DNA of 64,000 nucleotides. Source: Mucilaginibacter pankratovii (GTDB lineage: Bacteria; Bacteroidota; Bacteroidia; Sphingobacteriales; Sphingobacteriaceae). Positions 52,635 to 61,572 of the stretch are shown here, piece after piece. The stretch is taken from assembly GCF_014773265.1 (NCBI RefSeq), contig NZ_JACWMY010000016.1, positions 112,842 to 176,841 of the forward strand, given 5' to 3'. Numbering within the stretch: the first letter of the stretch is position 1; the number at the start of each line of letters is the position of its first letter. The notes beneath the pieces are model-generated. The model was not told where the DNA came from, ran no database searches, and saw only the letters and a list, made by a program, of their open reading frames with translations. Made by a program: the position numbers and the translations under genes.

Positions 52635-53681
52635 CTAAATACCATCTTTTAAATCTGCCTTGCTGTACTTGCGCCATTTGTCCAAAACGGTTTCAAAATC
52701 AAGCGGTAAAGTTGCTTCAAAATAAATATCCTTTTTTAGCGAGGGGTGTAAAAATCCCAGCGATTGCGCGTGCAGGGCCTGCCGTGGCATGATCTCGAAG
52801 CAATTCTCTACAAACTGGCGGTATTTGCTAAACACCGTACCCTTTAAAATTTTATCGCCGCCGTACATGGCATCGCTAAACAGCGGGTGGCCAATATGCC
52901 GCATGTGCGCGCGGATCTGGTGCGTACGGCCGGTTTCCAGCTTGCATTCTATCAGGGTAACATAACCCATGCGCTCCAGCACTTTGTAGTGTGTAACGGC
53001 CCATTTGCCCTTCTCCGGGTCATCATATATCGACATCACCCGGCGGTCGTTAACGCTGCGGCCAATATAGCCGCTCACGGTGCCGTCTTCGGCAATGTCG
53101 CCCCATGCCAGGGCAAGGTATTTACGATTGATGGTATGATCGTAAAATTGCTTGGCCAGGTAGTTCATGCTGCGTTCGTTCTTGCTGATGAGCAGCAACC
53201 CCGAGGTATCCTTATCAATACGGTGCACCAGTCCGGGGCGGCCGTCGTTGCCCGGCAAGGTTGGCAATTGCTGAAAATGGTAAACCAGCGCATTTACCAA
53301 TGTTCCTGTATAGTTATTATACCCCGGATGCACCACCATGCCCGCCTCTTTGTTTACGATCAGCACATCATTATCCTCGTAAACGATATTGATGGGCAGG
53401 TTTTCGGGATAAACTTCGGTATCGCGCGGCGGATGTGGCAGCACAACGGAGATCACATCCATCGGCTTTACTTTGTAGCTGGCTTTAACGGGTTTGTCGT
53501 TCAGCAGTACATTGCCCGCTTCAATGGCATTCTGGATGCGGTTACGCGATGCATTCTCCACGCGGTGCATCAAAAATTTATCTATCCGCAACAGCGATTG
53601 CCCTTTATCAACCACCACGCGCAAGTGTTCAAAAAGGTCCTGCTCGTCGCTATCTATTAATTGGGTATCCTCTGCTGCCAT
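52635..53681 (-). CDS. RluD-type 23S rRNA pseudouridine synthase
   Basis: 348 aa. An N-terminal S4 RNA-binding domain (SLLRIDKFLMHRVENASRNR) precedes the catalytic domain with GLVHRIDKDTSGLLLISKN (active Asp in RIDKDTSG) and the end RTHQIRAHMRHIGHPLFSD. It converts uridines of 23S rRNA. I start at 53681; the frame reads 81 codons further but through repeat DNA, and a TACTTTTG element ends five bases before this ATG. Confidence 0.92.
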   Translation of the reverse strand: MAAEDTQLIDSDEQDLFEHLRVVVDKGQSLLRIDKFLMHRVENASRNRIQNAIEAGNVLLNDKPVKASYKVKPMDVISVVLPHPPRDTEVYPENLPINIVYEDNDVLIVNKEAGMVVHPGYNNYTGTLVNALVYHFQQLPTLPGNDGRPGLVHRIDKDTSGLLLISKNERSMNYLAKQFYDHTINRKYLALAWGDIAEDGTVSGYIGRSVNDRRVMSIYDDPEKGKWAVTHYKVLERMGYVTLIECKLETGRTHQIRAHMRHIGHPLFSDAMYGGDKILKGTVFSKYRQFVENCFEIMPRQALHAQSLGFLHPSLKKDIYFEATLPLDFETVLDKWRKYSKADLKDGI

Positions 53682-53685
53682 GGCG

Positions 53686-53693
53686 CAAAAGTA
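53686..53693 (-). promoter_or_regulatory. Promoter -7 element TACTTTTG, RluD-type gene
   Basis: Exact TAnnTTTG on the minus strand, reading TTTGCGCCATG into the start codon at 53681. Transcription would begin at the ATG, giving a leaderless mRNA. Confidence 0.5.
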
Positions 53694-53701
53694 AGAAAAA
53701 T

Positions 53702-53969
53702 AGCCCCGCCCCCCAACCCCCTGAAGGGGGAGCTTTTGATTGTTGAGGCCGGGATTTGCATGGTGGTTATTTAACTCACCCCGAAAGCGCTGCGCTGTTC
53801 GACCCTCTATACAGCAAAGAGGGTGAAGAAAGAGATTGAGAAATTGAAGCTCAGCCCTCTTTCCGCTTGCGGACAGAGGGCGGCCCAGCGTAGCGTCGGC
53901 GGGTGAGTCAACTTGCCATAACAACAGCTCAGCTAATCAAAAAGCTCCCCCTTCAGGGGGCTGGGGGCT
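53702..53969. repeat. Composite inverted-repeat element, 268 bp
   Basis: Outer arms 53702-53737 and 53940-53969 are near-exact inverses (each with CTGAAGGGGGAGCTTTT or its complement). Inside lie a second nested pair, CTCACCC near 53776 and GGGTGAG near 53901, and a third, GACCCTCT/AGAGGGC type pair. No gene is encoded. It looks like a non-autonomous MITE-type element. Confidence 0.75.
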
Positions 53970-53994
53970 TACCATTTTGCTTATATTCGCCTCC

Positions 53995-54882
53995 ATGCAT
54001 ATCGCCCTCGATATTTACAGCCCAATCCACCAAATAACCGATCCGTTATTTGAGGTGAAAGGCATCGAGGTTTTTATTAAGCGTGATGACATGATCCACC
54101 CGCTGATATCTGGGAATAAATGGCGAAAGTTGAAATATGTGCTGCAAAAAGCACAGTCTGAAAATAAGACCCATTTGGTAACCTTCGGCGGTGCATATTC
54201 CAACCACCTGCTGGCAACGGCTGCCGCTGCAGCCAGGTTTGGCTTTAAATCAACCGGTTTTGTACGTGGCGAGGATGTGCAGAACGATACCCTTTTTATG
54301 TGCCGCCTGCATGGAATGGAGTTGATTTTTACCGACAGGGACAGCTACCGCGACAAACCCACCTTGTTTAATAAATACTTTGGAACCGATACCGATGCAT
54401 TTTTTATAGACGAAGGCGGCGCATCACCAGAGGCGGCCACAGGTTGCAGTGAACTGGTTAGCGAGCTCACCGAAACATACAATCACCTCTTCTGCGCCTG
54501 CGGAACCGGCACCACCGCAGCAGGTATTATCAACGGCATCCATCAGCACCAACTAAACACCCGCTTTAACGCCGTCCCCGTTTTTAAGAACGGTGGTTTT
54601 ATAAAGGATGAGATAGACAAATACGTAACCACGCCAGTCGATTACTACTTGCACCTGGATTACCACTTCGGCGGCTACGCCAAAACCACACCCGAGTTGA
54701 TCGGTTTCATCAAACAATTCGTTGCCAAAACCGGCATCCTGATAGAACCCGTTTACACCGCCAAAATGCTGTACGCTTTGTACGACCTGGCCGCTAAGAA
54801 TTATTTCAAACCGGGTGACAAAGTACTCGCCATCCATACCGGCGGCATTTGGGGATTAATGGGGATGAAAGATAGATTTTAA
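53995..54882 (+). CDS. D-cysteine desulfhydrase / ACC deaminase-family protein
   Basis: 295 aa, PLP-dependent fold type II. The PLP lysine is in SGNKWRKLKYVLQK (K42), the phosphate-binding loop is CACGTGTTAAGI, and the substrate region GGAYSNHLLATAAAAARFG is typical. Members cleave D-cysteine or 1-aminocyclopropane-1-carboxylate. I start at 53995 (MHIALDIYSP). It follows the repeat element immediately. Confidence 0.9.
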   Translation: MHIALDIYSPIHQITDPLFEVKGIEVFIKRDDMIHPLISGNKWRKLKYVLQKAQSENKTHLVTFGGAYSNHLLATAAAAARFGFKSTGFVRGEDVQNDTLFMCRLHGMELIFTDRDSYRDKPTLFNKYFGTDTDAFFIDEGGASPEAATGCSELVSELTETYNHLFCACGTGTTAAGIINGIHQHQLNTRFNAVPVFKNGGFIKDEIDKYVTTPVDYYLHLDYHFGGYAKTTPELIGFIKQFVAKTGILIEPVYTAKMLYALYDLAAKNYFKPGDKVLAIHTGGIWGLMGMKDRF

Positions 54883-54898
54883 TTACTCTCTACCCACG

Positions 54899-54994
54899 CG
54901 TCATTGCGAGGCACGAAGCAATCTCCCGACTTTGCATGACCACCTGGATAGTGGCTTGTCCTGCGTAGAGGTTGCTTCGTGCCTCGCAATGACG
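54899..54994. repeat. CGTCATTGCGAGG repeat element, copy 2
   Basis: Left arm 54899-54921 and right arm 54972-54994 are exact 23-bp inverses (CGTCATTGCGAGGCACGAAG...). A 50-base loop lies between. It is the cleanest of three copies in the window. Confidence 0.9.
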
Positions 54995-55140
54995 TGGTGG
55001 TAATTTTGCGCATTTTTTCATCATCTGCACATCTGAAATCTGCACATCTGCACATATACTCTTTCCCTCTTTGGTACAAAAACTATGTTTAGTTAATTTA
55101 AAGTTACTTTTTTGCCAATCGGTTCAAAAACCTTTAAATT

Positions 55141-55170
55141 ATTGTTATTTAGCCCTTTTTGTTAGATTTG
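55141..55170 (+). promoter_or_regulatory. Promoter of the L-lysine 6-transaminase gene
   Basis: ATTG (55141-55144), 18 bases, TAGATTTG (55163-55170). The -7 element is exact and the -33 element is off by one base. The leader would be about 13 bases. Confidence 0.5.
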
Positions 55171-55189
55171 TTAAAACTAAATTATACTT

Positions 55190-56521
55190 ATGAGCCATTC
55201 ACAGATCACTCCTCAGAACGTACAGGCCACCCTCAGCAAGCATATCCTCGCCGATGGTTTCGACCTTACTTTTGATATGGAAAAGAGCCAGGGCGTCCAC
55301 ATCTACGATGCCAAAAACAAGCGTACCCTGCTGGATTTTTTTACCTGCTTTGCATCTGTGCCTTTAGGTTATAATCACCCCAAAATGCTGGGCGACGAGG
55401 CCTTTAAAAAGAACCTGATGTTGGCGGCCCTCACCAATCCGTCCAACTCTGATATCTATACCGAACAATATGCCCAGTTTGTAGAAACATTCGGTCGCGT
55501 AGGCATCCCCGACTACCTGCCACATGCCTTTTTTATTGCCGGGGGTAGTTTGGCTATTGAGAACGCCCTTAAAGTGGCTATGGACTGGAAGGTGCAAAAG
55601 AACTTTGCCAAAGGCCACACGCAGGAAAAGGGCCACAAGGTGCTGCACTTTGAGAATGCATTCCACGGTCGATCGGGCTATACTTTAAGTTTAACTAATA
55701 CCCAGCCCGTAAAAACAAAATGGTTTGCCAAATTTGATTGGCCGAGGGTTTCGTTACCCGAGATCCATTTCCCGCTGAACGAGAATAATATTGTAGACCT
55801 GGCTGCCCGCGAAGCAAGATCGATAGCCGAGATCCGCACGGCCTTCGCCAACAACCCGGATGATATCTGCGCCATCATCATCGAACCCATTCTGTCTGAA
55901 GGTGGCGATAAGCATGTTCGCCGGGAGTTTCTGGAGCAATTACGACAAATAGCCGACGAATACGAGGCCATGCTGATCTACGATGAGGTACAAACCGGCG
56001 TAGGGCTAAGCGGCAAGTTTTGGCTGCACCAGCATTTTGGCGAAAAGGCCCGCCCGGATATCATTGCCTTTGGTAAAAAAATGCAGGTATGTGGAATCCT
56101 GGTAAGCAACCGGGTTGATGAAATTGAGGACAATGTTTTCAAGATCTCATCGCGCATCAACTCTACCTGGGGCGGCAGTTTGGTGGATATGGTCCGCTCG
56201 GCCAAAATCATGGAAATTATTGAAGAGGACGGATTATGCGCGAAAGCTGCTGAAACGGGCGCTTACCTGCAAAACGGATTGCAAAAAATAGCGGATAAAA
56301 GTGGCCTGGTTACCAACGTACGCGGCAAAGGTTTGCTCACCGCGTTTGATTTTCCAGACGCAGCCACCCGTGCCGCTTTTATTGATAAAGGCTTGGAAAA
56401 CAACATCATGTACCTCGGCTGCGGCGACCGTACCATCCGTTTCCGCCCGGCGCTGATCATCGAAAAGGAACATATTGACGAAGGCTTATACAACATCGAA
56501 AAAATATTGCCCTCACTATAA
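55190..56521 (+). CDS. lat: L-lysine 6-transaminase
   Basis: 443 aa, class III PLP aminotransferase moving the epsilon-amino group of lysine to 2-oxoglutarate, giving 2-aminoadipate semialdehyde. Family pieces: LLDFFTCFASVPLGYNHPKM, FHGRSGYTLSLTNTQP, LIYDEVQTGVGLSGKFW, and the PLP lysine in AFGKKMQVCG (~296-297). The match runs end to end. No aminoadipate dehydrogenase or lysine operon adjoins. Confidence 0.93.
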   Translation: MSHSQITPQNVQATLSKHILADGFDLTFDMEKSQGVHIYDAKNKRTLLDFFTCFASVPLGYNHPKMLGDEAFKKNLMLAALTNPSNSDIYTEQYAQFVETFGRVGIPDYLPHAFFIAGGSLAIENALKVAMDWKVQKNFAKGHTQEKGHKVLHFENAFHGRSGYTLSLTNTQPVKTKWFAKFDWPRVSLPEIHFPLNENNIVDLAAREARSIAEIRTAFANNPDDICAIIIEPILSEGGDKHVRREFLEQLRQIADEYEAMLIYDEVQTGVGLSGKFWLHQHFGEKARPDIIAFGKKMQVCGILVSNRVDEIEDNVFKISSRINSTWGGSLVDMVRSAKIMEIIEEDGLCAKAAETGAYLQNGLQKIADKSGLVTNVRGKGLLTAFDFPDAATRAAFIDKGLENNIMYLGCGDRTIRFRPALIIEKEHIDEGLYNIEKILPSL

Positions 56522-56722
56522 TATCAATGTAATAATATTGATACAGCGCATGTTTTAGGTAAAACAGTGCTTTTTTTGTTTGCAGTATACTATAATCGCA
56601 CTTTAGCGTTATTATATATTATTAACTATTATATAATGCGCAGGTAGCGTATAATAATTTAGTTAACAAATTGTAAAACATTAACTTATATCAATATTAA
56701 AACAGGGGTACTATTTTAGAAA

Positions 56723-57169
56723 ATGAGCAGACAAATTGAAAAATTAAAAAAACAACTGGTAGAGATTGCCGAAGTTGTTAATTCTTTCCAGTCTGAAGCC
56801 GTACAAGTAAGAGTTGTAGACAGGCTGTTAGACGAGATTATGGAAACAGAGAGGGTGGAAACGGAAGGATCAGAAATTTTCAATAAAAAGGGCCGTAAGC
56901 CCAGGGGTGAAAATGACGACGAGCAAAGCCTTACCGTACAAAGGCGTAAAAAACCGGGTGCCACCAAGGTGCTGAACCAATTGCTTTCGAGCGATTTCTT
57001 CAGAACACCGCACTCGATATCCTCCATTGCCGAATATTGCAAAGACAAGTTCGACTCGGATTTCAAAACTTCAGAATTATCGGGCATCCTGCTAAAGCTT
57101 GCCAAAGAGAATAAACTGAAGCGAGAAAGAAGCAACGAACACAACCGCTTTGAATACGTAGGCGTTTAA
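56723..57169 (+). CDS. Possible DNA-binding protein of unknown family
   Basis: 148 aa. N-terminal coiled segment (IEKLKKQLVEIAEVVNSFQS), a basic patch KKGRKPRGEND that resembles an AT-hook core, then a C-terminal helical block (SISSIAEYCKDKFDSDFKTS, ELSGILLKLAKENKLKRERS) with the look of a winged helix. Function unknown. It has a long A/T-rich leader and a strong terminator, so it forms a single-gene unit. Confidence 0.7.
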   Translation: MSRQIEKLKKQLVEIAEVVNSFQSEAVQVRVVDRLLDEIMETERVETEGSEIFNKKGRKPRGENDDEQSLTVQRRKKPGATKVLNQLLSSDFFRTPHSISSIAEYCKDKFDSDFKTSELSGILLKLAKENKLKRERSNEHNRFEYVGV

Positions 57170-57170
57170 A

Positions 57171-57209
57171 ACAACAAAGGCCGCTCGATGAGCGGCCTTT
57201 GTTGTTTAA
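57171..57209 (+). terminator. Terminator of the 56723 gene
   Basis: 16-bp perfect arms, ACAACAAAGGCCGCTC (57171-57186) and its complement (57190-57205), with loop GAT, followed by TT. The A-rich outer arm supplies T-run pairing on both strands. Confidence 0.9.
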
Positions 57210-57221
57210 CCTTTTGCAGTA

Positions 57222-57350
57222 TGTCATTGCGAGCGATAGCGCGGCAACCTCATAGGACATTTAACGAGTATGCAAATCACGGACGCTTGCCCTATGAGGT
57301 TGCCACGTCGCGCCTTCGCACAATCCCACCCTTCGCTCCTCGCAATGACA
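57222..57350. repeat. TGTCATTGCGAG repeat element, copy 3
   Basis: Outer arms TGTCATTGCGAG (57222-57233) and CTCGCAATGACA (57339-57350) are exact inverses; inner arms GCAACCTCATAGG and CCTATGAGGTTGC also pair. Same class as 51509 and 54899. Confidence 0.85.
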
Positions 57351-57374
57351 TTAGGGTAATTTCGCTTCTAACCT

Positions 57375-58103
57375 CTACCTCAACTCCATCAGATCATCAA
57401 CCCCCAAAATCTTCCTCGATGTAAAGCCTTCGGCGTATTTTACGTTGATGCTTTTGCCAAATTCGCGGCCGCGGCCCTGTATCTGCTCAATAAAATCGGG
57501 CGATGAGATGTAGGTTTGCGGTTCATCCTCATTATACTCCGGGTTATGGAACTGCGATCCGTAGGCATACACACTTTCTATCTTTTTATCCCAATAGTCG
57601 GTTACATCAACTATAATATCGGGTTTTATATACCTGTCTTGTATAAAATGAAGCACCTGTTTGGGGCGCCATGCTTCCTGCAATTCGCCATCGGCACCAA
57701 AGGTTTCTATCCGGCGCAGGCCCGATAAAAAGCTGGCGGCTTCTACCAGTTCGTTCGCCCGGCCATGGTCGGGGTGGCGGTCATGGTAGGCGTTGGTTAT
57801 CACAATATCGGGCTGATACTTGCGTATAGCGGCTATTACTTTCAGCTGGTACTCTTTGGTGTTCTCAAAAAATCCATCGGGCAGTTCCAGGTTCTCGCGA
57901 ATGGTTAAACCCAGTATTTCGGCGGCTTTGGCCGCTTCACGGTCGCGGATCTCGGCGGTGCCGCGGGTGCCGAGTTCGCCGCGGGTAAGGTCGGCAATGC
58001 CTACTTTGTGGCCAAGGGCAATGTGTTTCAGTATCACACCGGCACAACCAAGTTCGGCGTCATCCGGGTGTACCGGCAAAACTAATATATCTAATTTCAG
58101 CAT
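57375..58103 (-). CDS. bshB1: Bacillithiol biosynthesis deacetylase BshB1
   Basis: 242 aa. Removes the acetyl group from GlcNAc-malate in bacillithiol synthesis. The zinc motif is VHPDDAELG (H12, D14, D15), then DGFFENTKEYQLKVIAAIRK and the second metal motif NAYHDRHPDHGRANELV. I start at 58103; the frame continues upstream into the next gene. It lies 13 bases after a glutathione-peroxidase-type gene, so both may serve thiol redox. Confidence 0.93.
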   Translation of the reverse strand: MLKLDILVLPVHPDDAELGCAGVILKHIALGHKVGIADLTRGELGTRGTAEIRDREAAKAAEILGLTIRENLELPDGFFENTKEYQLKVIAAIRKYQPDIVITNAYHDRHPDHGRANELVEAASFLSGLRRIETFGADGELQEAWRPKQVLHFIQDRYIKPDIIVDVTDYWDKKIESVYAYGSQFHNPEYNEDEPQTYISSPDFIEQIQGRGREFGKSINVKYAEGFTSRKILGVDDLMELR

Positions 58104-58116
58104 AAAAAAATTGTAA

Positions 58117-58620
58117 TTATTGATCAGCCACAGCCAACAAGCGCTGGATCTTTTTCCTGATCTTGGAAGATGTTGGTTTGGTGAACGGGAAGAAATAATC
58201 AACAACCGCGCCATCCTTGTTTACTAAAAACTTGTGAAAATTCCAGCGGGGAACAGAGTTAAGTACGCCGTTCTCTTTCTTCTCGCTTAAAAACTTGTAA
58301 AGCGGGTCGGCATAGGGGCCTCGTACCCTTATCTTATCAAACACCGGGAAGTTATTACCGTAATTGCTGCAAAAGGTGGCAATGTCCTGGCCTTCTAAAG
58401 GCTCCTGCCCGCCAAAGTCGTTGGATGGGAAAGCCAGGATCTCAAAATCCTGCCCCATAAATTCTTTCTTCAGTTCTACCAGATCCTTCAGTTGCGGGGT
58501 AAAACCACATTCGGAGGCGGTGTTTACTACCAGCAGCACTTTATTTTTATAGTCGCCAAGGCTGATAGGCTCGCCATCTAACGCGTTAACGTTAAACCCG
58601 TAAATATTTTTGTTGTCCAT
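58117..58620 (-). CDS. Glutathione-peroxidase-family thiol peroxidase
   Basis: 167 aa. Cys-type GPx (peroxidatic C38 in VNTASECGFTPQ), with the Gln of FPSNDFGGQEP, the Trp of RWNFHKFLV, and a second Cys in FCSNYGNNFP. Members reduce hydroperoxides with thioredoxin or low-molecular thiols. Its ATG overlaps the stop of the DUF4294 gene (TAATG). Confidence 0.93.
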   Translation of the reverse strand: MDNKNIYGFNVNALDGEPISLGDYKNKVLLVVNTASECGFTPQLKDLVELKKEFMGQDFEILAFPSNDFGGQEPLEGQDIATFCSNYGNNFPVFDKIRVRGPYADPLYKFLSEKKENGVLNSVPRWNFHKFLVNKDGAVVDYFFPFTKPTSSKIRKKIQRLLAVADQ

Positions 58621-59237
58621 TAATTATAGCTGGGATTGTAGCCCGCGGTTTGTAGTATCGATTCGATATCCCGCTGCTCCTCTCGGTCGTACGTTTCCTT
58701 CAGGTCGTGCCCAAAAATCTTCGCTACCGATTGTATCACAAAGGCGTTAAAGCCGCCTTTAAGTTCCTTAACCATGGCATAACTGGTGTTACCCGTTTCG
58801 CGGTTAATGAGTTTTATCAATACCTCGCCCTGTGTAATGGTGAGGTCTTTAATTTGTTTATTAAAAATGTCTTTGATCTCTGTTTCGCAAGCCTTCATTA
58901 ATGCCTTCTGCTGTTTTTTATCGGCAGTTAAAGCTAAATCGCGCTGCAGCTGGCGGTAGCGCTTGCCTGCAAACTGCGCGTAAGGCAATACCTTCATTAC
59001 GTTGTAACGCAAGCGATAAAAGTTTGCCCTGTCCTGCGTGCTCGCAAAAATGCGGGTATCAACAATGCGTACCTCGGGCGTAACTATCCAGGGCACCAAT
59101 TCGCCATCAAGCTTTGTCATCAGCGTTTTGATGGTATCATTTTTGCCAAGTATAACCGGCGGGGCAGTTTTCTCTACCTGCGCCTTTAAACCGCCACATA
59201 AGCAACAAAATACAAGCAGAGAAGCAATAATTTTCAT
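58620..59237 (-). CDS. Exported DUF4294 protein
   Basis: 205 aa, Bacteroidota-specific DUF4294 family, function unknown. Signal peptide MKIIASLLVFCCLCGGLKAQ, a strand-rich start (VTPEVRIVDTRIFASTQDRA), then helices (YRQLQRDLALTADKKQQKAL) and a Lys/Glu end. It is first in a three-gene operon with GPx and bshB1. A TAATTTTG element lies 16 bases before its ATG. Confidence 0.88.
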   Translation of the reverse strand: MKIIASLLVFCCLCGGLKAQVEKTAPPVILGKNDTIKTLMTKLDGELVPWIVTPEVRIVDTRIFASTQDRANFYRLRYNVMKVLPYAQFAGKRYRQLQRDLALTADKKQQKALMKACETEIKDIFNKQIKDLTITQGEVLIKLINRETGNTSYAMVKELKGGFNAFVIQSVAKIFGHDLKETYDREEQRDIESILQTAGYNPSYN

Positions 59238-59252
59238 ATTTTTACTTGAACA

Positions 59253-59260
59253 CAAAATTA
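59253..59260 (-). promoter_or_regulatory. Promoter -7 element TAATTTTG, DUF4294-GPx-bshB1 operon
   Basis: Exact TAnnTTTG on the minus strand, about 16 bases before the ATG at 59237; the leader would be about nine bases. Confidence 0.5.
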
Positions 59261-59347
59261 ACGCATTTTATTCCATTATTTTATAACAACCTGCAATAAT
59301 AAATATTGTTGCAAGTTGGTGATATTATATAGTACTTACGCAGATAC

Positions 59348-61570
59348 ATGAAAGATTTAGTGATTGACCTGGAAGCCGAAAAAACGGAGATACTAAAACG
59401 CTACCGGGCTTTGCTGCGTGCAAGTAAATCTACCCTGCAAAAGGGGGATAAACGCATGATACGCAAGGCTTTTGATATGGCGTTGGAGAGCCACAAAGAT
59501 ATGCGCCGTAAAAGCGGCGAGCCTTATATATACCACCCTATTGCGGTAGCCCAGATAGCCGCCGAAGAGATAGGCCTGGGTACCACCTCCATTGTATGCG
59601 CGCTGCTGCACGATGTGGTGGAAGACACCGATGTTACGCTGGAAGATATTGAGCTGGAATTTGGTAAAAAAGTAGCCAAAATTATCGATGGCCTTACCAA
59701 GATCTCGGGCGTATTTGATACCAATAGCTCGCTGCAGGCCGAGAACTTTAGAAAGATGCTGCTTACCCTTGCCGATGATGTAAGGGTGATACTGATAAAA
59801 CTGGCCGACAGGCTGCACAATATGCGTACGATGGAGTTTATGCCGCGCGATAAGCAGCTGAAACTCTCCTCGGAAACCGTGTACCTGTATGCCCCGCTGG
59901 CACACCGCCTGGGCTTATATGCCATAAAGTCAGAGTTGGAAGACCTCTCCATGAAATATATGGAGCGGGATATGTACTCGTTCATTAAAGCCAAGCTGAA
60001 CGAGAAGAAGGCCGAGCGCGAAAAATTCATCCGCGATTTTGTGGAGCCGGTGCAAAAAGTAGTAGCCGACCAGGATCTTCATGCTGATATTTTCGGCAGG
60101 CCAAAATCTATCCATTCGATATGGAATAAGATGAAGAAGAAATCGATCCCCTTTGAGGAGGTGTACGATCTTTTTGCCATCCGGATCATCTTAGACAGTA
60201 CGCCTGAAAGCGAGAAGGCCGATTGCTGGAAAGCATACTCTATTATTACCGACCTGTACCGACCGAACCCGGACAGATTACGCGACTGGATCTCCTCGCC
60301 AAAGGCAAACGGTTACGAAAGTTTGCACACTACCGTAATGGGCCCGCGCGGGCAATGGGTAGAGGTGCAGATCCGTACCAAACGGATGAACGAAATCGCC
60401 GAAAAAGGTTTCGCGGCGCACTGGAAATATAAAGAATCGAGCACAGATAGTGGCCTGGACCAATGGGTACAAAAGGTACGCGATATGCTGAAGAACCCCG
60501 ACTCGAACGCCTTGGACTTTTTGGATGATTTTAAGATGAACCTCTTCAGTGATGAGATCTTCATCTTCACACCAAAAGGTGCGCTGATCCAACTGCCGTT
60601 GAATGCCACGGCGCTGGATTTTGCTTTTGAGATCCACACCGATGTAGGAGCAAGCTGTATTGGCGCCAAAGTGAACCACAAACTGGTACCGCTGAGCTAC
60701 AAACTGCAAAACGGCGACCAGGTAGAGATCATTACCTCGGGCAAGCAAACGCCTAAGGAAGATTGGCTGAATTTTGTGGTTACCGCTAAAGCGAAAGCCA
60801 AGATAAAATCGGCACTTAAAGAAGAAAAACGCAAAATAGCCGAGGATGGCAAGGAGATACTGGAGCGCAAGCTAAAATCGCTGAAGATCACCTACAACTC
60901 TGAGAATATTCATAAGCTAAGCTACTTTTTTAAGCTCACTTCCACGCAGGACCTGTTCTACAATGTGGCCAAGGGCCTGATAGACATGAAGGACCTGAAG
61001 GAATACCAGGCATCCGAAAAAGTTATAGAGAACAAACCGCAGGATAAAATTGAGAACGAGCAGTTACAATCGCTCGTGCGCAACATCAAAACCAAAGATA
61101 GCGACGTATTGCTTTTTGGCGAGGACCTGCAAAAGATAGATTACAAGCTGAGCAATTGCTGTAACCCCATCCCGGGCGATGATGTTTTCGGCTTTGTAAC
61201 CGTGGGCGACGGGATCAAGATCCACCGTACCAACTGCCCCAACGCTGCAAAGCTGATGGCTAACTACGGCTACCGCATTGTGAAAGCCAAATGGACCAAA
61301 CAGCTGGAACTGGCGTTTTTAACCGGGATGCGCATCCGTGGCATTGATGAGGTGGGGCTGATCAACAAGCTTACTACCGTTATATCAAACGATTTTAAGG
61401 TAAATATCCGATCTATCACGGTAGATAGTGACAATGGTATTTTTGAAGGATCGATAATGATTTACGTGAATGATACCGAGCATTTGAATAATCTTACCAA
61501 AAAGATATTGCAGATAAAAGGTATTACTTCGGTAGAACGGTTTGATTCGGCGGTGGAGAAAGCTTCGTAA
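59348..61570 (+). CDS. Bifunctional (p)ppGpp synthetase/hydrolase (Rel/SpoT)
   Basis: 740 aa. The hydrolase HD domain (~35-200) has LLHDVVEDTDVT with H88. The synthetase domain (~235-370) has GRPKSIHSIWNKMKKKS, VYDLFAIRIIL and NGYESLHTTVMGP (from residue 321). TGS (~400-465), a helical/zinc-finger region and a C-terminal ACT domain (~665-740, LINKLTTVISNDFKVN) complete it. Both active sites look intact, so it can make and degrade the alarmone. A GAGACGC palindrome follows the stop. Confidence 0.95.
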   Translation: MKDLVIDLEAEKTEILKRYRALLRASKSTLQKGDKRMIRKAFDMALESHKDMRRKSGEPYIYHPIAVAQIAAEEIGLGTTSIVCALLHDVVEDTDVTLEDIELEFGKKVAKIIDGLTKISGVFDTNSSLQAENFRKMLLTLADDVRVILIKLADRLHNMRTMEFMPRDKQLKLSSETVYLYAPLAHRLGLYAIKSELEDLSMKYMERDMYSFIKAKLNEKKAEREKFIRDFVEPVQKVVADQDLHADIFGRPKSIHSIWNKMKKKSIPFEEVYDLFAIRIILDSTPESEKADCWKAYSIITDLYRPNPDRLRDWISSPKANGYESLHTTVMGPRGQWVEVQIRTKRMNEIAEKGFAAHWKYKESSTDSGLDQWVQKVRDMLKNPDSNALDFLDDFKMNLFSDEIFIFTPKGALIQLPLNATALDFAFEIHTDVGASCIGAKVNHKLVPLSYKLQNGDQVEIITSGKQTPKEDWLNFVVTAKAKAKIKSALKEEKRKIAEDGKEILERKLKSLKITYNSENIHKLSYFFKLTSTQDLFYNVAKGLIDMKDLKEYQASEKVIENKPQDKIENEQLQSLVRNIKTKDSDVLLFGEDLQKIDYKLSNCCNPIPGDDVFGFVTVGDGIKIHRTNCPNAAKLMANYGYRIVKAKWTKQLELAFLTGMRIRGIDEVGLINKLTTVISNDFKVNIRSITVDSDNGIFEGSIMIYVNDTEHLNNLTKKILQIKGITSVERFDSAVEKAS

Positions 61571-61572
61571 AT

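Noticed and set aside
52887..53660. Long open frame (257 codons) on the plus strand
   Set aside because: It is the antisense shadow of the RluD-type gene; the translation is His/Ile-rich with no family pattern.
57171..57209. Possible tRNA or small RNA
   Set aside because: A single perfect hairpin with an A/T flank is explained fully as a terminator.
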